A DNA stretch of 64,000 nt from a bacterium (lineage in GTDB: Bacteria; Myxococcota_A; Polyangia; Nannocystales; Nannocystaceae), in assembly GCA_024742475.1 (NCBI GenBank), contig JANSYI010000012.1, positions 62,001 through 126,000 on the forward strand, given 5' to 3'. The notes under the pieces were generated by a model, which was given only the letters and a program-made list of their open reading frames with translations, was not told the origin of the DNA and made no database searches. Positions 53,374 to 61,476 of the stretch are shown piece after piece (position 1 is the first letter of the stretch; each line of letters opens with the position of its first letter). Both the position numbers and the translations under genes were made by a program.

Positions 53374-53672
53374 CTGGCTCAGGATAGCCCACCAAATGCC
53401 GCTGAGCGGGCAGATACGTCCGCTAGGGACACTGGCTCCGTGGCCGGCTGCGGACTCGACAAGTTCGGGTTCATGTGCGCCAGGGCGTTGATTCTGTACT
53501 TGGAGGGCAGGCTCGTCCGGCCAATGCCTGGTCGAACGTAGCTCGTCGACGAGCTGCATCGTTCGCTTCGCGGAAGATACGCTTGGACCGGCATTCGAGC
53601 GCGATTGAGGGGCGCACTCGCCTTCGAAGCCGAACACGGTCGTGACTCGTGTGTGTCATCCTGGACGTACCG
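53374..53672. other. Intergenic region with 16-bp palindrome
   Basis: 299 bases between divergent genes, no supported ORF. The perfect palindrome AGCTCGTCGACGAGCT lies at 53540-53555 and could be an operator for a dimeric regulator; no regulator gene is adjacent. No promoter boxes are convincing. Confidence 0.5.
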
Positions 53673-54323
53673 ATGTTCGCTGCAATCGTGCTCTCGGCCG
53701 GGCTCGCCGCGGCCTCGCCGATCGCGGCGCCGGAGGCCGGGCCGCCGCCTCGGTCCCAGACCACGCGCACCGGTCGGGTCATGTTGGGGCTGCTGCCGCT
53801 TTCGTTTGCCGCCTACGGTGGCGTGCATACCTTCGGCGACGGGCTTCGCCAGGGCTGGATCCCCTGCAAGACGCCCCGCAATCCCTCGGTGGCCCGCGGC
53901 TTCGAGGTGGTGTTGTGCATCGGCCTGCCAGCCAAGGTCGAGCTCGTCGCGGCGGGCGCTCCGATGACCCTCGCGGCGTTCGGCACGAACGTGCTGGTGG
54001 CGGACGCGCTGGCACGCGGCGCAAAGCGCTGGCGCCGGCCAGCCGCGATCGGGGCGGTGGTCGGGGGCGCGACGCTCATCGCCGGAGGCGCATCGGCGGT
54101 CATCGTCTCGGTGGTCGCCGAGCCACCCGTGCTGCGCTCGGGTCAGGGGTGGGGCTGGCCGTTTTGGACGCACGTGCTGGTGGGGCAGGCTGGCGCGCTC
54201 GCCATGGCGGGCGGCGGCGCGCTCATCGGAGCCGGCGCTGCGCACCTGCGCCACGACGCGCAGCGCCGCGTTCGCGTCGCCCCGACGGCAGGGCCTGGGT
54301 TCGTCGTCTCCGGAGTGTTTTAG
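53673..54323 (+). CDS. Exported multi-pass membrane protein, unknown
   Basis: 216 residues from ATG 53673 (GTG-like upstream codons at 53649 give eight extra residues). The N-terminus MFAAIVLSAGLAAASPIAAPEAG is a signal peptide. About four hydrophobic segments follow (VMLGLLPLSFAAYGG; VELVAAGAPMTLAAFGTNVLVA; AIGAVVGGATLIAGGASAVIV; VLVGQAGALAMAGGGALIGAG). The end is basic, then VVSGVF. No family recognised. It converges with the next gene with a 4-base overlap. Confidence 0.6.
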   Translation: MFAAIVLSAGLAAASPIAAPEAGPPPRSQTTRTGRVMLGLLPLSFAAYGGVHTFGDGLRQGWIPCKTPRNPSVARGFEVVLCIGLPAKVELVAAGAPMTLAAFGTNVLVADALARGAKRWRRPAAIGAVVGGATLIAGGASAVIVSVVAEPPVLRSGQGWGWPFWTHVLVGQAGALAMAGGGALIGAGAAHLRHDAQRRVRVAPTAGPGFVVSGVF

Positions 54324-54727
54324 ACGGTCCTCAAATAGGCCGACAGCGCTTCGCAAATCGTCTGCGGGTCGTGTTTTGCGATCGCTTCGAGGACGGATGA
54401 GGCGGCGTCTTGCATCGCGCGATCAACCTTGGTCTGAGCGCCGTCACGGTACGGATCGTCGTCCGCCAACTCGGCCGCCCGCGACGCCGTCATCGCCCAG
54501 CCGCGGGCGTCCACCATCCAACGCTGATAGTCGCCGCGGTCGCGGAGCTTCTCGCCCCCACGCCTCTCACTGAGCGTGACGTCGGACTCGGCGAGTTCCT
54601 CGAAGTCCGCGTCGTAGGCCGACAACAGCCACCGAGCTTCCTCGATGACTCTGGCCTTGGCAGGGGCGTACGGCATGGGGGAAGGAACTAGTAGCAGCCC
54701 GAGGAGAAACCCGACACGACGTCTCAC
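54320..54727 (-). CDS. Small exported helical protein
   Basis: 135 residues from GTG 54727, chosen because it adds a signal sequence (MRRRVGFLLGLLLVPSPMPYAPA); an internal ATG at 54676 would lose it. The rest is charged and helical (VIEEARWLLSAYDADFEEL, RAAELADDDPYRDGAQ). No family recognised. An AGGAG ribosome binding site lies in the 3' arm of a 14-bp inverted repeat just upstream (54733-54813), which may control translation. It lies 126 bases after the thiolase gene on the same strand. Confidence 0.6.
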   Translation of the reverse strand: MRRRVGFLLGLLLVPSPMPYAPAKARVIEEARWLLSAYDADFEELAESDVTLSERRGGEKLRDRGDYQRWMVDARGWAMTASRAAELADDDPYRDGAQTKVDRAMQDAASSVLEAIAKHDPQTICEALSAYLRTV

Positions 54728-54732
54728 TCGTC

Positions 54733-54813
54733 TTTTTCGCTCCTGGCGGCGTCGCCGAAACTTGCAGTACACCCGGTACAGCGGCGTTTCGGCTTCTACC
54801 CAGGAGCGAAAAA
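54733..54813 (-). promoter_or_regulatory. Nested inverted repeat covering a ribosome binding site
   Basis: Outer arms TTTTTCGCTCCTGG (54733-54746) and CCAGGAGCGAAAAA (54800-54813) are perfect complements. An inner pair GCCGAAAC (54754-54761) and GTTTCGGC (54786-54793) nests inside, with GTAC/GTAC at the tip. In the minus-strand mRNA the 3' arm contains AGGAG, about 12 bases before the GTG at 54727, paired with CTCCT in the 5' arm. A structure that opens to expose the site would switch translation. The T-run is on the 5' side of both strands, so it is not an intrinsic terminator. A miniature mobile element is the main alternative. Confidence 0.6.
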
Positions 54814-54852
54814 TCCATCGCGATCCGCCCCGCCGGGTTTCACCACGGGCTG

Positions 54853-56142
54853 CTAGACCCGCTCGAGCACGGCGGCGGCGCCCAGGCCTCCGGCGGCACA
54901 CAGGCCGAGCAGCGCGTGCTGCTTGCCCGAGTCGTGCAGCTCGTTGGCCATGGTGGTGACCATGCGGGCGCCCGTGGCCCCGAAGGGGTGGCCGATGGCG
55001 ACCGATCCGCCGTGCACGTTGAGCTTGTCGTCGCCGACCATGCCGACGGCCTTCTGCCGGCCCAGGCGTGCCTCGGCGAAGGCGTCGGAGCGCAGCATCT
55101 TCAGCACGCTGAGCACCTGAGCGGCAAACGCCTCGTGGATGTCCACGAAGTCCATGTCGTCCATCGTGACGCCGGCGCGCTCGAGCGCCTTGGGCATGGC
55201 GATCGCCGGCCCCATGAGCAGCTGGTCGGTGGGGTCGACCGCGACGTACGACCACGAGCGGAACGCCGCGAGCGGGGTGTAGCCCAGGGCCTTGGCCTTC
55301 TCCTCGCTCATGAGCAGCACCGCCGAGGCGCCGTCGGTGAGGGGGCTCGAGTTGCCCGCGGTCAGCGTGCCGTCCTTGGCGAAGGCGGCGCGCAGCTTGG
55401 CGAGCTTCTCCACGCTGGTGTCGGCGCGCACGAGGCCGTCGGCCGTCACCGTCTTGCCGCTCGGCGTGGTGACCGGGGCGATCTCCTTGCGGAGGCGACC
55501 CGAGGCGATTGCATCCGCGGCGCGGTGGTGCGACTGCACGGCGAAGTTGTCCTGAGCTTCGCGCGTGATCTGGTTGCGCGACGCCATCTTCTCGGCCGAC
55601 TGCCCCATGGTCTCGCCCGTGGACCGCTCGGCGATCTTGGGCATCTTGGGCAGGATCTCGGTGATCGGCATCAGCTGGCTGAGCACGCCGAGGTAGTCCA
55701 TCGGCGTGGACTTGCCCATGGCGAGGGGCCCGAGGGTGCGCACGACCTTCTGCGGCAGCTTGAGCTCGGCGTTGGACGTGGAGTCGGAGCCGCCGGCGAT
55801 GAGCACGTCGGCGTCACCGCGCTCGATCGCGGCGACGGCGTTGGTGATCGACTGAAGCCCCGAGGCGCAGGCGCGGGTGACCGTGTACGCCTCGACCGAA
55901 GGCGGCAGGCCGAGCTCGAGCGCCAGCTCGCGACCGACGTTGGGTGCGGCCTGCGGGAGGATGACCCCGCCCCAGACGATGCCCTCGAGCTCGTGCCGGG
56001 GCAGGTCGGTGCGCTGGATCAGCGAGTTGACGACCGACGCTCCCAGGGCGATGGTGTCCATCTCCAGGAAATCGGTGAATGCCTTGATGAAGGGGGTACG
56101 GACGCCGGAGACGATGACGGCGCGACGGAGTGTCTTTGACAT
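54853..56142 (-). CDS. Acetyl-CoA acyltransferase (thiolase, FadI/FadA type)
   Basis: 429 residues. Catalytic Cys 92 in TRACASG, His 385 in GHPFGATG and Cys 415 in GLCAAGG, the complete thiolase triad. Reaction by family: cleavage of 3-oxoacyl-CoA to acetyl-CoA and a shortened acyl-CoA, the last step of beta-oxidation. The gene follows a FabG-like SDR gene with a 176-base gap that holds a hairpin. It may share a transcript with the upstream MaoC and acyl-CoA dehydrogenase genes. Confidence 0.93.
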   Translation of the reverse strand: MSKTLRRAVIVSGVRTPFIKAFTDFLEMDTIALGASVVNSLIQRTDLPRHELEGIVWGGVILPQAAPNVGRELALELGLPPSVEAYTVTRACASGLQSITNAVAAIERGDADVLIAGGSDSTSNAELKLPQKVVRTLGPLAMGKSTPMDYLGVLSQLMPITEILPKMPKIAERSTGETMGQSAEKMASRNQITREAQDNFAVQSHHRAADAIASGRLRKEIAPVTTPSGKTVTADGLVRADTSVEKLAKLRAAFAKDGTLTAGNSSPLTDGASAVLLMSEEKAKALGYTPLAAFRSWSYVAVDPTDQLLMGPAIAMPKALERAGVTMDDMDFVDIHEAFAAQVLSVLKMLRSDAFAEARLGRQKAVGMVGDDKLNVHGGSVAIGHPFGATGARMVTTMANELHDSGKQHALLGLCAAGGLGAAAVLERV

Positions 56143-56270
56143 GATGAGGGTTCCTTTCGGCTCGCGCTAAGAACGTAGCTCGAGGCAACAGAGCGAGCGG
56201 CCCCGGCGGGGCTGCGCAGCGGGAGAGACAGTCAGGTCGGCGGGCAGAGATGCCCCGCCCAGCCTCTGGA

Positions 56271-56297
56271 AGGAGCCCTCACCCTGAAGGGGCTCCT
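56271..56297 (-). other. Hairpin between SDR and thiolase genes
   Basis: AGGAGCCC/GGGCTCCT with an 11-base loop forms a perfect 8-bp stem in the 176-base gap 56143-56318. It follows the SDR stop on the minus strand and has no T-tract. It may reduce read-through into the thiolase gene or stabilise the upstream mRNA. Confidence 0.4.
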
Positions 56298-56318
56298 GGA
56301 AGAGGCGTACGGCAAGCA

Positions 56319-57743
56319 TCACGCGCCGACGAGCGCGCCACCGCAGACGCGCAGGACCTGGCCGGTGAGGCCGACGGCGCCGGGTGTGGACAGAAAGGTG
56401 ATCGCATCGCCGACGTCGCGGGGCTGGCCGCCTTGCGAGAGGTTGCTGAGGCGGCGCGCCGCTTCGCGAATCATCACGGGGATGGCTGCGGTCAGCCGGG
56501 TCTCGATGAAGCCGGGCGCGATCGCGTTGACCGTGATGCCGCGGGCCGCCGCGATACGGCTGAGCTGGCGGGTGTAGCCGATGACGCCGGACTTCGACGC
56601 GGCGTAGTTGGTCTGGCCCATGTTGCCCGCGATGCCCGCGACCGAGGAGAGCAGCACGAGCCGGCCGCCGTCACGCATGGGTCCGCCCAGCAGCGCTTCG
56701 GTGATGCGCACGACCGCTGAAAGGTTGATGTCGATCGCTTGGTCCCACTTGTCCTCGGACATGCGGGCGATCGTCTTGTCACGGGTGACCCCGGCGTTGT
56801 GCACGACGATGTTGACGCCGCCGTGGCGCTCGGAGAGGGCGTCGGCGATCTCCTGGGGCGCGGACTCGGTGGAGACGTCGACCTGCAGCGTGGAGCCGCC
56901 GATGCCGTGGGCGACCTGGCTGCACAGCTGCGCGTCGCCAGGTCGGTCGAGGCAGACGACATGCGCGCCCTCGTCGGCCAGCAGCTTGGCGGTCGCGGCA
57001 CCGATGCCACGCGCGGCTCCGGTGACCAGCGCGACCTTGCCGTCGAGCGGGCGCGTCCAGGCGGGCTCTCCCTGCGCTGCGGCGGTGGCCGAGATGGTCA
57101 GCGGCTGACCCGAGACGAACGCGGATCGCTTCGAGAGCAGGAAGCGCAGCGGGCCCGCGATGCGGTGCTCGGCGCCGTCTTCGACATAGAGGACGTGGGC
57201 GGTGGATCCCCGCTTGCCGAGCTCCTTGGCGAGGCTGCGCGCGAAGCCTTCGAGGCCGGCTTGCGCTGCGCCGGCGCGCGCGTCTCGGCGGGTGGCGGGC
57301 GGACGGCCGAGTACGACCGCGCGGCCACCGGGTGCGATCTGCTTCACGAGCGGGTGGAAGAAGTCGTAGAGCGATCGCAGCTCGGAGGGGGTGGTGACGG
57401 CGGTGGCGTCGAAGACCAGCGCACCGACGCGTCCGCCGTGCAGCTCGTCGCCGGGCTCGATGCGCACGGCGGGGCGGCCGAACGCCTCACCGGGTGCTGC
57501 AAAGGCCGCGTCGAGGCCGTCGTGGGTCACCAGGCACGAGGCACCGGCGCGGGTGAGCGTGCCGGCGAGCGCTTGGGCCAGCGGGGCATTGCCAGCGGCA
57601 CCCACGATCACGCGGACGTCGTGCAGCGGGCGCTCTTCCATGGGCCCCTTGGCGCGCGCGAGCTTGGGAGGGACGGGGACGGGCAGGCCCAGGGACTTGA
57701 TGACCTTGCGGGCGGGTTCGTTCTGGAGGAGGAAGTCGTTCAT
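56319..57743 (-). CDS. Two-domain FabG-like 3-oxoacyl reductase
   Basis: 474 residues, the size of high-molecular-weight FabG proteins. The N-terminal half (about 1-220) is a degenerate Rossmann domain (RVIVGAAGNAPLAQALAGTL). The C-terminal half is a full SDR: TGAARGIG (241-248), NNAG-like HNAG (315-318), LSSVAG (365-370) and YAASK with Tyr 380 and Lys 384. Given the neighbours it probably oxidises 3-hydroxyacyl-CoA in beta-oxidation. It starts 99 bases after the MaoC gene, with the two-hairpin element in between. Confidence 0.9.
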   Translation of the reverse strand: MNDFLLQNEPARKVIKSLGLPVPVPPKLARAKGPMEERPLHDVRVIVGAAGNAPLAQALAGTLTRAGASCLVTHDGLDAAFAAPGEAFGRPAVRIEPGDELHGGRVGALVFDATAVTTPSELRSLYDFFHPLVKQIAPGGRAVVLGRPPATRRDARAGAAQAGLEGFARSLAKELGKRGSTAHVLYVEDGAEHRIAGPLRFLLSKRSAFVSGQPLTISATAAAQGEPAWTRPLDGKVALVTGAARGIGAATAKLLADEGAHVVCLDRPGDAQLCSQVAHGIGGSTLQVDVSTESAPQEIADALSERHGGVNIVVHNAGVTRDKTIARMSEDKWDQAIDINLSAVVRITEALLGGPMRDGGRLVLLSSVAGIAGNMGQTNYAASKSGVIGYTRQLSRIAAARGITVNAIAPGFIETRLTAAIPVMIREAARRLSNLSQGGQPRDVGDAITFLSTPGAVGLTGQVLRVCGGALVGA

Positions 57744-57782
57744 CGTTGAATCTCGGTTCGAGCCCCAAAGGGGCGACCGTTT

Positions 57783-57845
57783 GGGGGGAAGCGAAGGGCG
57801 GCCTGGACGGCCGCAGCGAAGGGGGCCTTTGCGAAAGGCCCCCTA
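57783..57845 (-). repeat. Two-hairpin element starting at a stop codon, copy B
   Basis: On the minus strand it begins with the TAG stop of the MaoC gene, then a stem GGGGGCCTTT/AAAGGCCCCC with a CGC loop (57821-57843), then CGCTGC, a second stem GCGGCC/GGCCGC with a 5-base loop (57798-57814) and CTTCGCTTCCCC. Layout and backbone match the copy at 987-1044 while both arms differ in a compensated way. It lies within an operon, so it would act on mRNA between MaoC and the SDR. Confidence 0.7.
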
Positions 57846-58781
57846 TGGGCGAGTTTCGAACTTGCCCACGAGGTAGGCCGGGCCGCCGGGGGCGTCGCCG
57901 ACGTAGACGGTGCGGCCTTGCTCGGTGGTCTCGCCCAGGTACACGCCGACGGCGTGGGGGAGGACGAGCGGCTCGGTGAACTGCACGTCGAAGGACTGCA
58001 GTCGGTGAATGGATCCGGCGAAGAGGGTGCGCTGCAGGCTCTCGATCGTGCGCGCCATGGTGCTGAAGCCGTGCAAGATCGTGTTGCGAAAGCCGAACGC
58101 TTTGGCGTATGGGCCGACCCAGTGCACCGGGTTGAAGTCGCCGGTGAGCTTGGCGAAGTCGAGGCCGGCGTCGGCGCGGAGCTTCCACCGCGCGAGCTCT
58201 TCGGCGTCGTGCGGCACGCGGGCCTTCTCCTTCTTCTTGGCCTTCTCGCCGCGGGAGGGTCCGGCGGCGCCCTTCTTCTCGCGCGTCTTCTTGTCGTGCA
58301 CGACGATCGCGTAGAGGTCGGCGACGAGCGCGTTGGGCGTCTCGTCGGTGTCCGTGACCACGCGCTGGTGCAGGACGGCGCGGCGGCCGTTGTCATCGAT
58401 GCCCTCCAGGCGCGCCCTGGCCCGCAGGGGCACCCCGGCGGGCAGGTGCTCGTTGATCTGGATCTTGCAGCCGCCGTTGAGGACCTTCAGCAGCGGGTAG
58501 GGGACGCCGGTGAGCGTGCGCGAGGCCAGCGGGAACGACCACTGCGGGAAGAGGTGCGCAGGCACCAGCCCCTTGTAGGCCGACGGGTCGCCGCCGACGT
58601 GGCGGACGTAGTCCTTGATGAGTGCGGCGGGGAGCGGATCGACGGTGCCGATCAGCTCCTCGCTGGGGGTCTGAAAGTGCCCCGGGGGGCTCTTGCCCTG
58701 GCGCAGGGCGGCCCACGCGACGCCGGCGAGCGTCTTGATGACCGGGCCCTGCGCAAGGACGTGTTTGGTGGAGACGGCCAC
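57843..58781 (-). CDS. MaoC-type enoyl-CoA hydratase
   Basis: 312 residues from GTG 58781, overlapping the acyl-CoA dehydrogenase stop by 1 base (TAGTG). It has two hotdog domains; the second has the hydratase-2 motif DFNPVH (Asp 215, Asn 217, His 220) within KLTGDFNPVHWVGPYAKAFG. A Lys/Gly-rich stretch (about 165-188, REKKGAAGPSRGEKAKKKEK) joins the domains. Reaction by family: hydration of 2-enoyl-CoA to 3-hydroxyacyl-CoA, the second beta-oxidation step. Stop at 57845 coincides with the two-hairpin element. Confidence 0.9.
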   Translation of the reverse strand: MAVSTKHVLAQGPVIKTLAGVAWAALRQGKSPPGHFQTPSEELIGTVDPLPAALIKDYVRHVGGDPSAYKGLVPAHLFPQWSFPLASRTLTGVPYPLLKVLNGGCKIQINEHLPAGVPLRARARLEGIDDNGRRAVLHQRVVTDTDETPNALVADLYAIVVHDKKTREKKGAAGPSRGEKAKKKEKARVPHDAEELARWKLRADAGLDFAKLTGDFNPVHWVGPYAKAFGFRNTILHGFSTMARTIESLQRTLFAGSIHRLQSFDVQFTEPLVLPHAVGVYLGETTEQGRTVYVGDAPGGPAYLVGKFETRP

Positions 58782-60691
58782 TACTGTGCTGCCTCCGCCG
58801 AGGGGCTCTCGTCGAGGGACGCGAGCAGCTCGGCCCCGGTGTTCTGAATGAGGTCGTGCCAGTGCCTGCAGCGGGGCTCGGCCCTACGCAGGTAGCGCTC
58901 GAGCACGGGCTTGCGATGCGGGAACGCCTTGGCTTGCTCGAGCAGGACCTCGACGATGGCCACGTCGGTGAGCAGCTGCGTGAGCCGCTCGGCGTGCAGC
59001 ATGGCGTAGGAGAAGTCGCGCTTGGGGTCCCAGTCCTTGAAGAAAGCCTGGCTCCACTTGGCCATCGGCAGCTCGCCGAGGGTGCGCATCTTGTCGGTGG
59101 CCGTCTTGCGGATGAGAAACTGCTGCGCATCGAGGCTGAGCCACTGCAGCTTGGCCACGCGTCGCTCGAGGGGGCTGCGGGCCGAGAGGCTGCGCCAGCG
59201 GGCCTGCGCGAGGTCGCGAACGAAGCGCTGCGGCGCCTTCATGATGCCGCCGAGCGTGTCCTTCATGGCCATGAGCGCCTGAATCTGGCTGGTGCCCTCG
59301 TAGATCGGGAACACCATCGCGTCGCGCAGCAGCTTCTCCGCGCCGTACTCGACCGTGTAGCCGTTGCCGCCGTGGATTTGGATACACATGCGGGCGTGCT
59401 CGACGGACTTCTCGGAGGCGATGTACTTGAGCAGCGGGGTGATGCGGCGCGCCTCGTTGCGCAGCCTCTTGCCGCGCTTGCGCTCGGCCTCGGACGCCTC
59501 GGTGGAGTCGCCGTGTAGCATGGCGCCGAGCTCGGCCTTCTGTCCGACCTCCTCCTGCATGGCGCCGTACATCGCCAGGGCGCGAATGCCCTCGATGTCG
59601 GTGCGCATCGCGTCGAGGTAGTCGGCGATCATCTCGTGTTTGTCGATGGTCTTGCCCATGGACGGGCGCTCGGCGGCGTAGGCCTTGGCCTTGCGGTACG
59701 AGGCCTCCATGACGCCCAGCGACTCGAACGCCACGCCGAGGCGGGCGTTGTTCATCAAGAACAGCATGTAGCGGAACCCCTCGCCTCGCTTGCCGATGAG
59801 CTGCGCGGGCGAGCGGTCGAAGGTGAGCGCGACGGTGGGCGATCCGTGGTGACCGAGCTTTTCTTCGCAGCGGTCGATGGTGACGGTGCGGACGCGGTTG
59901 CCGTCTTCGTCCTCGTGCCAGGCGGGCACCAAGAAGAACGAGAGCCCGCCCAGCCCCGCGAAGGGGTCGTCGGGGTCGGTGGCCGTCTCGGTGCGGGCGA
60001 TGACGAAGTGATACTTGCCGTGGCCGGAGGTGATGAAGATCTTCTGGCCGCTGACGAACCAACTGCCGTCTTCGTCCTGCTCGCCGACGCAGCGCAGGCG
60101 GGCCATGTCCGAGCCTGCGTCGGGCTCGGTGATGTCCATCGCGCCCCACGCGTCGCCGCGGCCGATCTCCTCGATCTCCTCCTGGAAGCGGGTCTGCACG
60201 ATCTCGCCCTCGACCACCTTGGTGGTGCCCTCGTGCATGGAGAACACGAGCATCGCCAGGGCCATGCCCCCGTGAAAGCCGTAGTGCGTACCGACCGAGA
60301 CGTCGGCGCGGGCCATCATCTCGGCGTTGATGAAGTAGCTCAGCAGCGGGCAGTTCATGCCGCCAAACTCGCGCGGGAGCGTGAGCCAGTGCATGTCCAG
60401 GCCCTTGAGCTTCTCGAAGATCTCGTCGAACTGCGGGGCGCACACGGCCTCACCGTCCTCGAGCTTCACGCCGTGCTCGTCGATGTCGAGCGAGTGCGGG
60501 GCGACCTCTTCGGCGACGAACTGACCGAACATCTCGGAGATGTCGCGGTAGATCGAGACCGCCTCTTGCGTGTTGGCAGGGGCGGCTTCGTCATTGGGGT
60601 TGCGCTCGGTGGCGGCGACGAGCGCGTCCCAGTCGAGGCCTTCGTCGAAGTAGAACTGAAGGTCGTCGTTGTCGGTGAAGAAGTTGGGCAT
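58781..60691 (-). CDS. Acyl-CoA dehydrogenase (large type)
   Basis: 636 residues from ATG 60691, overlapping the TetR stop by 1 base (TGATG). Larger than the usual 380-residue family members and close to the about 600-residue FadE5/DMSP-type group. Landmarks are WLTLPREFGGMNCPLL, AMDITEPDAGSDMARLR (FAD-binding) and SGQKIFITSGHG, then IQIHGGNGYTVEYGAEKLLRDAMV near the end of the core. An extra C-terminal helical domain follows. It oxidises acyl-CoA to enoyl-CoA. The extended in-frame region upstream is shadow of the TetR gene. Confidence 0.93.
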   Translation of the reverse strand: MPNFFTDNDDLQFYFDEGLDWDALVAATERNPNDEAAPANTQEAVSIYRDISEMFGQFVAEEVAPHSLDIDEHGVKLEDGEAVCAPQFDEIFEKLKGLDMHWLTLPREFGGMNCPLLSYFINAEMMARADVSVGTHYGFHGGMALAMLVFSMHEGTTKVVEGEIVQTRFQEEIEEIGRGDAWGAMDITEPDAGSDMARLRCVGEQDEDGSWFVSGQKIFITSGHGKYHFVIARTETATDPDDPFAGLGGLSFFLVPAWHEDEDGNRVRTVTIDRCEEKLGHHGSPTVALTFDRSPAQLIGKRGEGFRYMLFLMNNARLGVAFESLGVMEASYRKAKAYAAERPSMGKTIDKHEMIADYLDAMRTDIEGIRALAMYGAMQEEVGQKAELGAMLHGDSTEASEAERKRGKRLRNEARRITPLLKYIASEKSVEHARMCIQIHGGNGYTVEYGAEKLLRDAMVFPIYEGTSQIQALMAMKDTLGGIMKAPQRFVRDLAQARWRSLSARSPLERRVAKLQWLSLDAQQFLIRKTATDKMRTLGELPMAKWSQAFFKDWDPKRDFSYAMLHAERLTQLLTDVAIVEVLLEQAKAFPHRKPVLERYLRRAEPRCRHWHDLIQNTGAELLASLDESPSAEAAQ

Positions 60692-61320
60692 CACGAACTC
60701 CGGGGCAGAGCCGCAGGCGTTGCGGGCTCGGGAAGGAACAGGGCGGAACGGGCCACCCGAAGCACCTCGTCGAGGAGGCGGGGTTGAATCGCTTCGGACG
60801 ACGAAGACTCGCCGCCCAGCACGGGTCCGACCACCGCGTGCACGGCGATGGTGGAGAGGATGAGGTTGATGACCGCGCTGACGTAGGCCTCGGGGTCGAC
60901 GTCGGGGTGCACACGGCCTTGGGCTTGGCCCTTGCGGATGTAGCTGGCGACGACCTCGGTCCACGGCTGCACGTGCTTGCGCACGAGCGGGCCCATCTCG
61001 TCGGGCCTATCGAGCAGCTCGCGGAGCAGGACGCGGGCGCGGTCGGGGTCTTCGCTGAAGAACTTGATCGTCTCCTCGCCGATCGCGTCGAACTGCTCGT
61101 GGCCCGAGGTGGCCGCGCGGAGGATCTTGGGCACGACCTCGTTCCAGTGCTCGAGCATCTGCTCGAGGACGGAGCGCCGAAGGTCGTCCTTGGAGGGGAA
61201 GTGATAGAGGAGGGACGGCTTGCGAATGCCGACCGCCTTGGCGATGTCCTGCAGCGAGGCACCGACGAAGCCGCGGGCCGCGAACAGGCGCGTGGCCTGC
61301 TCGACGATCTGCGCCGCCAT
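60691..61320 (-). CDS. TetR-family regulator
   Basis: 209 residues from ATG 61320. Helix-turn-helix at the N-terminus: IVEQATRLFAARGFVGASLQ, then DIAKAVGIRKPSLLYHFPSKDDL, typical of TetR repressors. The C-terminal ligand domain is Leu/Val-rich with EPDRARVLLRELL-type helices. The frame is open upstream to 61410, but its first codons fall inside a paired palindrome, so the internal ATG is preferred. It is the first gene of the beta-oxidation set and overlaps the acyl-CoA dehydrogenase gene, suggesting a fatty-acyl-CoA-responsive repressor of this operon. Confidence 0.88.
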   Translation of the reverse strand: MAAQIVEQATRLFAARGFVGASLQDIAKAVGIRKPSLLYHFPSKDDLRRSVLEQMLEHWNEVVPKILRAATSGHEQFDAIGEETIKFFSEDPDRARVLLRELLDRPDEMGPLVRKHVQPWTEVVASYIRKGQAQGRVHPDVDPEAYVSAVINLILSTIAVHAVVGPVLGGESSSSEAIQPRLLDEVLRVARSALFLPEPATPAALPRSS

Positions 61321-61381
61321 CCCCTGCCGGGGTGGACTCTTGCGCGATTGCGCGCTATCTGACCGTTGGGAAGGCAATGGA

Positions 61382-61417
61382 CTACCGCTCGGACGGTAGG
61401 CATCTACCACTCGGTAG
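61382..61417. promoter_or_regulatory. Paired palindrome, candidate TetR operator
   Basis: CTACCG-N6-CGGTAG (61382-61399) and CTACC-N4-GGTAG (61404-61417) are two inverted repeats sharing the CTACC half. They lie about 60 bases upstream of the preferred TetR start, the expected place for an autoregulated operator. No other copy was noticed at the other genes of the pathway. Confidence 0.65.
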
Positions 61418-61476
61418 GCGGTGGTGCAAGCGTCCGCGCGACGGCGCCCGGGCGTGCGGGGGGCGGGCTGCGCGCC

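Noticed and set aside
54733..54813. Intrinsic terminator after the thiolase gene
   Set aside because: The T-run lies at the 5' side of the hairpin on both strands, so the U-tract would come before, not after, the stem.
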